Positions 55,856 through 64,000 of a stretch of 64,000 nucleotides of DNA are shown piece by piece (position 1 is the stretch's first letter; each line of letters begins with the position of its first letter). Both the position numbers and the translations under genes were made by a program. The stretch is from contig NC_041782.1 of the NCBI RefSeq assembly GCF_900090045.1, positions 1,237,001 through 1,301,000 of the forward strand, in the 5' to 3' direction. This DNA comes from Plasmodium malariae. Lineage: Eukaryota; Apicomplexa; Aconoidasida; Haemosporida; Plasmodiidae. The notes beneath the pieces were generated by a model that saw only the letters and a list, made by a program, of their open reading frames with translations, was not told where the DNA came from and made no database searches.

Positions 55856-56993
55856 CTTGTTTTAGTAGTAGTATATTGCTTTATAGAGGGGGTGCAGGCA
55901 CGAGGATATGTATGTATACGCGCAATGTATGGATATATATGCGTATATGCGAACTCTATGGGTATATATATGTATACGTGCAATATATGGATATATATGC
56001 GTATATGCTAACTCTATGGGTATATATACATATACTTGCAATGTATGGATATATATGTACGAATTTGTAGAATGTATACGTAAACAATATACAAATACGT
56101 ATTTTATTATGCCCGAAAAAGTGGAGAAATCCGAATTACGGAGAAGCAAAAAGGTACTTGAACGTATGAGAAAAAACTCTTGTTTAATTTTCTACTTCAT
56201 TTGAAAAAAAACATTTTACAAATATTTTAAAAATATCTCCCTACAATTTATTTGCACGTTTTTATAATTAGTATTAACCAGTTTAAATTATTTTATTTTT
56301 TTTTTACAAAAGTAACTTAAACTTTATTAAATTATATGGTTAACCGAACATAAATTTTAAGATAAATTTTGTTTCTTCAAAAAATGATGAAGTTGTTCTC
56401 AAATTTACGTAAGTTTTAGTTAAAATTTTTATTTTGTTTTTGTGTACTATTTTGTATATATAAAGATTATATATATATGACAGTTATTATTTTTTTTTTT
56501 TTTTCCTGTTTAAATTTTTGCCTGAACAGGTCATATATATTTTATTTTCAATTTACATATTTCCGTGCGGAAATTTTATTTTATGCCGTTAACTGTGTTT
56601 TCAATGGAGATACGCATTACTTTTGTTTTTTAATATCACGTATTCAAATTTTTCTAAGTATAAAATAGGTGTTATAAAATGTACCAAGGATAATTATATA
56701 GAAAAATAACGACTTTTAATTTTTTTTTTTTTAATTTGTGGAAAAGGGAGATAAAAACTTTGTTTTATTTAAAAGAAATAAAAAGAAAGAAAGAAAAAAA
56801 AAAAAAATTTTGGAAACAACTGGTTATTAATATTTGTTTAGTTTTTTGAGCAAAGAAAGTGTGAATTTTGTAGAGGAATAATTAAAGTGCACCCTTTTAA
56901 GGCTAAATATAATTATATATGTACAAAAAGAGACTTTTTCTTCCTTTCTCATAGGATTTATCGCTATCACTTTGTTTTAACAGTTACTATCTA

Positions 56994-57056
<63 letters not shown>

Positions 57057-57741
57057 TACATGCAATGACATTTCCTACATGTACCGACATCGAGTTCTAG
57101 CACGTTTTACTTGCCACTGTAAGTATTCTTAATTAACTATTGTTGTGCACACTCATAAGAACAGTTAATAAAAGAAAAATATATCAAACATCAAATAATT
57201 TAACCAAGATTTGAAACACTGTCAAAGTTTTATGCATGGTTTTCAAATGTTCAACTCGGTTTCTTACTTTAAAATGAGTTCCGTCCTATTGTGAGGGTGA
57301 ATTAATATTATGTAAATTTTTGTATATTTTTTTTGCCCTAAGAATTTGATATGTGCTTTGAAAATTTTTATTTAAAAGGGATACAAAAAGTGTTAAAAGG
57401 AAGAAAAGAAAAAAAAAAAAAAAAAAAATATCCATAAAAAACAAAAAAAAAAACGATAAAAGAAAAACAGAAAATTTGGAAAATTTTGAGAATTTTCAAA
57501 TTTTTATAAGGTCCAAGATATAATTAGAATACTGCCAAAATGTTTCATATTTAAAAAATTGTACTTTAGGTTGTTGGTAATGTATCAGTAACATGGAATA
57601 GGTTTTCTGCCTCATCTTAAACTTCTAATTATGCGTCTACTTCATATTCTACGTCTTATTCTACTTTTAATGATTAGCCCACTTCCTATTCATCTTCCAA
57701 TTCTATGAATTCTACAACTTGCAAGCCAACATTTTTTCCTT
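55856..57741. other. Intergenic region between CCT5 and the CPW-WPC gene
   Basis: Contains the CCT5 promoter with a 58-bp tandem repeat, a short plus-strand open frame (56109-56204) with coding-like composition, a second open segment near 56530-56668, and a long (TA)n tract at 57000-57052. No complete gene can be asserted. Confidence 0.55.
55905..56060 (-). repeat. 58-bp tandem repeat in the CCT5 5' flank
   Basis: The landmark GGATATATATG recurs at 55931, 55989 and 56047, 58 bases apart. The unit contains GCGTATATGC and ACTCTATGGGTATATA, so it is not a simple microsatellite. It starts about 50 bases upstream of the CCT5 start codon, inside the likely leader or core promoter. Confidence 0.9.
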
Positions 57742-59361
57742 TTACACATAAATCACCGAACCCGTTACATTATCGACGGGACCATTCACAACGGACAGAT
57801 AATCTTCTTCCGAGATATTGCTATTAATTAAATTTTTTAAAAGAATTTCATAGTTTGAACAAGGCCAAAAGACATTACATTTTTTGCTAATTTCTGTTTT
57901 TTCTTGTACGTTCATATTTTTTTTCATCATTTTGTTACAGCTGTGTTTATATGATATAGGAGCTAAACAGAAACTTAGAGTTTCTTTCCATCCGATTGGG
58001 CAATTAAAGGAATAATCCCTCTTACATTTTTTAATGCAAGAATAAGATACATCACACAATTTTTCAAATAGTTTTTTTTCTTCTTGATTTTTATTTTTGA
58101 ATATATAATTCTCTTTGCAATTACCATTATAATATTCGGATGGAGCACATTCATTTTCGTTAATTGATAACCACGAGTTAGGACATAAATCGTCATAGTT
58201 TTTTTCACATGAATTAATACAAGGATAACTGAATTGACATTTTTGTTCATATGTTTGTTTCATTATTTTGTTCAAATGTTTCAAGTATATTTTTCCTTTA
58301 CAATTTCCATTATAACTATTTGTTGGGAAACAGTATCCATTATTTCCTTCAATCCATCTATCTGGACATAGAACAGAGTAATCATGTTCACATTTTTCCT
58401 TGCATGGCCATTTAATATCACATAAATTTGAGTAGATAGATTTTTCTTTATTACTCATATTTAAGAAATTTATTTTATTTAAACAATTTCCTACATAATT
58501 ATCTGGTGCTATGCAATATTCTTCATCCATTATTACCCAATCTAATGGACATGTTGAATTTTCAAAATCTTGAATACAATTATTATCACATTTCCAAAAT
58601 ACAAAGCATTTTTTTTCTATCCTCATTTTTTCACTTATATCAACATCATTATGGATTTGTTTTCCACATGGTCCTATGTAAGATTCAGGGGCAGTACAAT
58701 AATCAGTATTATCTTTACTTAGTTCCCAGTTAAGCGGACATTTTTCTCTATAATTTCGTAAACAATTTTTTACTTCTGATAATGATTCACTCAAAATTTC
58801 GTTCGATATTACAAGTTTACTAGATAAGCCTAACTGTGATATGATTTCTCTGTTTTGTTTTTCTTTTTCTGTAGCATTATTTTGCATATCCCTTTGTAAT
58901 TTCCTTTTTTCTTCCTCCTTTTTTTTTTCCTCATCTTCAGCTTTTTTTTTTAAACATAATTTTTCTAATTCCTCTTTCATTTTTAAATATTCACTATTTT
59001 CTTTATCCTTAAATTCTTTCTCAATTGTATTTATGCATTTTGTATACTCATCGTATGGATGTTCATCATTGGGATGAGAATTATATGATCCCCCATTTTT
59101 GTTTTTTAATTCTTCTTCTTCTTCACTATTTTGACTTACGTTATCCGAGATATGTTCCATAATACTTTGGTTTTCCTTTTCCTCCTTGTTTTCTATGTTG
59201 AATTTTTTTTTTAAGGATCCATAATTATATTTACTTATTTTCCGCTCACCACTTGCGCCATTTGTAATTTTTTTTTTATTTTCATTCTCTGATTTCAACT
59301 TTCCTGAACAGTTCATAAAAATTATAAAAACGCAAATGTGGAGTATAAAAATTTTCTTCAT
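57742..59361 (-). CDS. CPW-WPC family protein, five domains
   Basis: Apicomplexan secreted protein family named for CPxxW and WPC motifs, found on zygotes and ookinetes in Plasmodium, with transcripts stored under DOZI in several species. A single exon of 539 residues. Residues 1-18 are a signal peptide. An acidic, Lys/Glu-rich linker with coiled-coil character spans ~25-195. Five CPW-WPC domains follow at ~200-258, 262-320, 324-381, 385-442 and 446-501. Each begins C-x5-7-CP-x2-W, has Y-x-G-x-C in the middle and ends with a C-x-x-x-[WY]-[PSK]-C group. The third and fourth end in SYPC and SYSC, and the first in FWKC, so WPC is not strict. A short tail (502-539) has no clear GPI signal, so attachment to the surface would be through partners. 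Confidence 0.96.
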   Translation of the reverse strand: MKKIFILHICVFIIFMNCSGKLKSENENKKKITNGASGERKISKYNYGSLKKKFNIENKEEKENQSIMEHISDNVSQNSEEEEELKNKNGGSYNSHPNDEHPYDEYTKCINTIEKEFKDKENSEYLKMKEELEKLCLKKKAEDEEKKKEEEKRKLQRDMQNNATEKEKQNREIISQLGLSSKLVISNEILSESLSEVKNCLRNYREKCPLNWELSKDNTDYCTAPESYIGPCGKQIHNDVDISEKMRIEKKCFVFWKCDNNCIQDFENSTCPLDWVIMDEEYCIAPDNYVGNCLNKINFLNMSNKEKSIYSNLCDIKWPCKEKCEHDYSVLCPDRWIEGNNGYCFPTNSYNGNCKGKIYLKHLNKIMKQTYEQKCQFSYPCINSCEKNYDDLCPNSWLSINENECAPSEYYNGNCKENYIFKNKNQEEKKLFEKLCDVSYSCIKKCKRDYSFNCPIGWKETLSFCLAPISYKHSCNKMMKKNMNVQEKTEISKKCNVFWPCSNYEILLKNLINSNISEEDYLSVVNGPVDNVTGSVIYV

Positions 59362-60161
59362 GCCTTCCTATAAGTACACATGTTATATATGAAGATACAA
59401 ATAGATTAATATTACATAAATTAGTGAGAACAACGACAAATATATATTACATGTATATGTATGTATGTATTTATTTACACAATTAAAAATAGCGATGCAC
59501 GAATAATTTTATATTCAAAAAGTTACGTATTATTTAAATGTATATTTATGTATGCACAAAGATGAAAAGTTGGAAATATTCACCTGAACACGCAAGAAAG
59601 GAAATTAAAAAAAAAAAAAAATCGAAGTATACATATGATAATAAGACAGGTACAAGAATGTGTTTAATCAAGGATTTATTTACAAAATTCGATTAAAGGC
59701 ATTTAAGAACCTCTTCATAACACTTTCTCAATGACCATTTAATAATGATGTATATATATATATATATATATAAATGTATTTACACATGCACACACACTTA
59801 CAAATAAAAAAAAAAAAAAAATCATCACACAATAATAACAAAAATTTCACACCATTCAACGCTTATAACAGTTATAAGAAAATATGAGGGGGGGGGGAAA
59901 CATATTAAATGTCTTAACATTTCTTAATCATTTGTGACGAGGAATTATTATCTTCACAGAACTTTATTGTTGTCATTATTACCACCATTATCACTACTTG
60001 TTTTATTGGTTGTAATAAAGTTATTCCTAAATAGCGTTTTTATATGATATTTAAATTAAATAAATCATCAAATATTTTAAGTTATTCATATATAGAGGTA
60101 AAGTTTTTTACAAAAACATATAAAAAGAAATTAAAAATAAAAATATTGTATAAATAAAAAA
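59362..60161. other. Intergenic region upstream of the CPW-WPC gene
   Basis: Promoter of the CPW-WPC gene and 3' region of Sec22. It has (TA)n at 59750-59772, a G9 run at 59889-59897 (unusual here), and A-rich stretches. No coding region was seen. Confidence 0.6.
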
Positions 60162-62055
60162 TTAAAAATAATATTTAAAAAGTATTATTAAAAAAAAAAA
60201 AAAAATTATCGAAATGAAGATTCCATACTGATACAAAGTATATCTTAGACTTAAAACTCTTGAAACTTTTTTAAACTAAAAAATAAAAGAAGTGCGAAAA
60301 AAAGTATTAAATAATAAGGTTATATGTATATATTCATAATATTTGCTATTTTATGTATCTGCCTTTTTACAACTTCAAAGTACCTTTTCAGATTCGTGTT
60401 TCAAATTGAAGGCTTTCCTCCCAACGTCTGAAAGAAGAAGAATAAATGCGTTTTCTAAAATGAAGAGGGGAACGCACAGTATCTTCGTCTCAATATGTAT
60501 ATGCATGTGCAAGTGTATATATATATATGAATACACAAACGTACATGTGCAGTAGCAGTACCTTCCAAATTTTCCCCTCTAAGCAGGATGTCATCTATAT
60601 TTTTTTTCATAATGCTACTGACTTCGTTGAGGCTTTCATTTAGTTTTTTTATTGCGATGTTAGAACGCGGGTCTTTATATTCCTGTTTTATCTTTGTAAT
60701 TTTTCTATCTTAACAAATAAAAAAAAAAAAAAAAAGTAATTATAATTTTAACTGTAACTGTAACTGTAATTGTAACTGTAATTGTAACTGTAATTGTAAT
60801 TGTAATTGTAATTGTAACTGTAATTGTAATTGTAATTGTAATTGTAACTGAAACTATGATTACACAATTACAATACTATAATCAGTGTAATAAGGTGTGC
60901 AACATATGTACACATATACATCCATAAATGTGTATATTTACAAATACATTTATATAAGCCAATGCTTGCAAATGATCACGACGACATACCGAATTTTATG
61001 AAGGAATAGGGTTTTTCAATAGTTTCTATAATTGATCTATAATCTATTGAATGTGTTCCATACAGTATCATCAATTCTACATAAGGAACAAAACGAATAT
61101 TTCGAATTAAGATCATGAGGAACAAATTATGCCGTCTAAATATAAATACACGTATAAATAACACATTATAAACGATATAATAAGTAATATAACGATAACA
61201 CATACTGTGTTGAAAATCATAAAAAATATATATATAAATTAATATATATAAATGTAAACTCTTCTGAATGAATGTGAATAATAAAAAAAAAAAAAAAAAA
61301 ATCAAAATATAACCTTCATTAAAATGTTTACAAATATCGTTCAAAAATAAAAAGGCTAATTTTTTTGGGTAAGTTACAGGAAACACTGCTATATAGGCTA
61401 TTCCATTATCAATAAGAAAGCTAAAAAAAAAAAAAAAAATTAGTCAAAAATTGGTCATAAATTAGTCAAAAATTGGTCATAAATTGGTCATAAATTGGAC
61501 ATAAATTGGACATAAATTGGACAAATTGGGCATAAATTGGGAATAAATTAGTAATAAAATGGTCAAATAATAGTCAAAAAATTGCTTAAAAAATAGAATT
61601 CCTCTTTGGTCTTTTTCCATAAAAAAATTTTTGTGTTTAAAAAGGTTGAACATACTATTTCGAAAAAGTCTCTTTAAAATATGCAAGATGACTTACACAT
61701 ATAATATGTAGTATAATGCAATGCAGTATTAAGGAAAAAGCTTCGAAAAATATATATGCGTATATAAATATACATATGTATATGTGCATATGTTTAGTAT
61801 GGGGGAGAATTACCCATATTTATTTTCTCTCTTCTGAGTTATTTTTTTTTAATGATTTATTTTTTTTATTTTCCTCTCCACTACTTACTGATAATTGAAC
61901 TGATTAGACGTTACAGTTGATAAATTTGGAAATGTCTGCAGTTTTTTACACAATTTTTTTAATTCTAATTTATGAGATACATTTTTTGTCTCACTGTTCG
62001 TTTCAACCAAAGTCATTCCATCGCTAACTCTACACAGTAGTACCACATCGCACAT
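60162..62055 (-). CDS. SEC22: R-SNARE Sec22
   Basis: ER-Golgi vesicle SNARE, a longin-domain protein that pairs with Golgi and ER Q-SNAREs for transport in both directions. Six exons agree in phase: 62055-61889, 61420-61314, 61076-60990, 60708-60562, 60427-60384 and 60275-60162, giving 221 residues. The longin domain covers ~1-130, with CRVSDGMTLVE near the start, IAYIAVFPVTYPKKLAFLFL and IEKPYSFIKF. The SNARE motif (~140-200) includes NESLNEVSSIMKKNIDDIL-LRGENL, with Arg at the zero layer, then a linker DVGRKAFNLKHESEK. A C-terminal membrane anchor follows (YGIFISIIFFFFLIILF). The anchor is partly coded by a run of 16 T (minus strand) at 60190-60205. Introns contain hexamer and 11-bp repeats. 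The exons are GC-richer than the introns. Confidence 0.94.
60733..60850 (+). repeat. Hexanucleotide repeat (TAACTG / TAATTG) in a Sec22 intron
   Basis: About 19 units of TAACTG and TAATTG in mixed order within the third intron of the Sec22 gene. Confidence 0.9.
61436..61575 (+). repeat. 11-bp tandem repeat (AAATTGGTCAT) in the first Sec22 intron
   Basis: About twelve degenerate units; GGTCAT changes to GGACAT and AGTCAA among copies. Confidence 0.88.
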
Positions 62056-64000
62056 TTTATTTTATTTTATTTATACTTTTCATAAAAACATTAATAAGTA
62101 TATAAAATATCTTTTAAAAAAAATTTTCTTATATATTATTTAGATTTTATTAATTTTTCTCATAACATATATTCAAAATTCATAAAACAAAACGAAAAAA
62201 AAGGAAAACATTGAAAAAATGGCTAATAATTTGTTGTATCGAAAATGTACATTCAAAAAAAGATTTTTGCAAATGTATTTTCTTTCCTTTCTCTTCATTA
62301 CGTGCTACGCATATGTAAGTGTACGTATGTACGTATAATATATGAACATTTGTGTATACGTGTTCATATGTATGATCGTAGAAGTACATAAACATGTATG
62401 GGTATAAGGGATTCACTGCAACATATATAAAAAAGAACAATTATATAAAAACATAAAAAGAATAAGCTTAAATAATTTTTTTCAAAAAGGGTTTGAAAAA
62501 ATATTTATTTTCTTTTAATTGTGCTCTTACATTAAAAAATAAAAAAAAAAATTAAGGAAATATAAACATTTTACTTTTTACTGTTGGAAATTCTAAAATT
62601 AAAGAAAAAGAAAAAGAAAATAATTATGCAATAAAGTGAAAAAAACAAAGCTAAGTTTTTGCGTATCACCACACGTAAACATTATGTATATGCATATATA
62701 TATATATATATATAATATATATATATATAACTCATACATATACGTACATAATCAAAAGCTCCTGTATTCGTATATTGTTCCCTATTCCTTGATTTATTCT
62801 TTTTTTAAAAATTTAAATATACGTACATATATATATATATATTCCTCTTCGAATATTTAAAAAAAGACTGTAAAAGGATTTTTTTTTTTTAAATAATTTA
62901 TTTCATTTGCAAAATGAAGAATTTATATGGCTTATGGAAAATGATGACGAGTTTATTTTATTTAACTATTTTATTTTATGTAACTTTATTTTATTTTATT
63001 TTATTTTTTGTATTTCCGAGCAGCCTGTAAGTTGTGGCAAATAATAAAAATGAAATAATAAATTAGTGAGATGTTAAAGGCAGAAGTGCGCAACCCTTAA
63101 ACCAAAATAATTTGAACAATAAGAAAAGTATATATCATTTTACGTATACATATTATTTACATTTAATTAAAATAAAAAACAATAAGTTGAAGTGAATGAA
63201 TGAAAATAGAAAAAAAAAAAGAAAAAGCGCGTGAGTTGTACGAAATTTTTATAAAAAAAAGTTAACAACAAAGACAAAAATGAATACATAGTACAGAGTT
63301 GTATGTATGTATGTACGTCTGTATTTATGTATATATAAGACTCATCGCGGGAAGATGTTCCATACACGCGCATAGGTGCGATATACTTAAGTTATATGCA
63401 CAAAATTTGGATGATGGTTTTGACCCATATCCATTGTTATTTACCTGTTGACATGTACTTGTTGGCACAATTGAAAAAAAATAAGAAAATATCTTTCAGT
63501 ATAAAACGATGAATATTTTTAGTAACAGTACACATAATAACGTACATCCATATGCACATGTAGCGTTATTATATGTTCTGTCCTTTTCATCCATATGTTT
63601 TTTCATATTGAACATATATGCTAGTTGTAACTCCGTATATAAAAGGCATTTATAATAGTATGCGCATTATTACAAATATGTTTATGTGTATTAGCAACTT
63701 AATTATTTTCCCCCATAACATTTAGAAAAAGAACTACGAATAATTTTTGCGAACATTTATTTGTTTATGGTAACACTGGTATTTATTCACCGTTATGTAC
63801 AAAATAATTATCCATTTAAAATTTTAATTTTTTAAAGATGTTTTTTATTTTCACTTTTTTTAGTTTAAAAAATGGAAGGAAAAAATTGCATATATTGAAC
63901 ATATTGAACATTGAACATATTGAACATTGAACATATTGAACATTGAACATTGAACATATTGAACAAGTTTAATAAATTGAAAAAATAATAAAGTTTACTG
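62056..64000. other. Intergenic region upstream of Sec22
   Basis: About 1.9 kb with (TA)n near 62697-62728 and 62830-62840, TTTTA repeats at 62970-63005, and an ATTGAACA repeat at the right edge. The Sec22 promoter lies here. I see no supportable coding region; short open frames are translated repeats. Confidence 0.6.
63890..63966 (+). repeat. Tandem repeat of ATTGAACA / ATATTGAACATTGAAC units
   Basis: Eight- and sixteen-base units reiterated in different orders up to the right end of the window. Confidence 0.9.

Noticed and set aside
57050..57120. Short segments near 57.05-57.25 kb that could be spliced on either strand
   Set aside because: Plus and minus readings are both open and very short (under 25 residues); likely chance.
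1..64000. tRNA, rRNA, CRISPR arrays, insertion sequences or transposons
   Set aside because: No cloverleaf-like GC-rich segment, rRNA core sequence, regularly spaced repeat array or transposase-like frame was seen; CRISPR is not expected in this nuclear genome.

Overview
The window is extremely AT-rich eukaryotic nuclear DNA with (TA)n microsatellites, long A/T homopolymers, small T-rich introns and asparagine/lysine-rich low-complexity protein insertions. The gene content (histone H2A.Z with the Plasmodium N-terminal tail, the DOZI helicase, oocyst capsule protein Cap380, a CPW-WPC protein) identifies a malaria parasite, genus Plasmodium. The gene order agrees with what I recall of the P. 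falciparum chromosome 3 region; I could not check this. Repeat content suggests a non-falciparum species, but the species cannot be fixed from sequence alone.

Layout. 1-6 kb: a possible small spliced gene, then a seven-exon ALG7/DPAGT1-type GlcNAc-1-phosphate transferase (+), then a gap with repeats and tentative small exons. 6.3-12.2 kb: a ~1970-residue protein with four unrelated tandem-repeat tracts and a degenerate leucine-rich-repeat C-terminus (+). 12.7-14.5 kb: a signal-bearing protein with four NUMOD3-like repeats, probably spliced to a distant last exon (-). 16.4-17.5 kb: H2A.Z (-). 21.5-23.1 kb: DOZI/DDX6 (-). 28.9-31.0 kb: signal peptidase complex subunit 2 in eight short exons (-). 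32.3-33.6 kb: a six-exon unknown (+). 34.4-35.9 kb: nicotinamidase (-). 35.9-42.9 kb: a 7-kb gap with several exon-like GC islets, two of which assemble into plausible 52-residue spliced genes. 42.9-52.8 kb: Cap380 (+). 54.2-55.9 kb: CCT epsilon (-). 57.7-59.4 kb: a five-domain CPW-WPC protein (-). 60.2-62.1 kb: the R-SNARE Sec22 in six exons (-). The last 2 kb holds no gene I can support.

The genes are independent nuclear units, not an operon. ALG7, the signal peptidase subunit and Sec22 serve the early secretory pathway. DOZI, Cap380 and the CPW-WPC protein belong to the female gametocyte to ookinete/oocyst programme. H2A.Z, CCT5 and nicotinamidase are housekeeping functions (promoter chromatin, cytoskeletal folding, NAD salvage).

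Exon coordinates for spliced genes were worked out by hand from splice-site sequence, phase agreement and family resemblance. Models for known families are firm. Small novel models are hypotheses, because short open frames and usable splice signals are common by chance in such AT-rich DNA.
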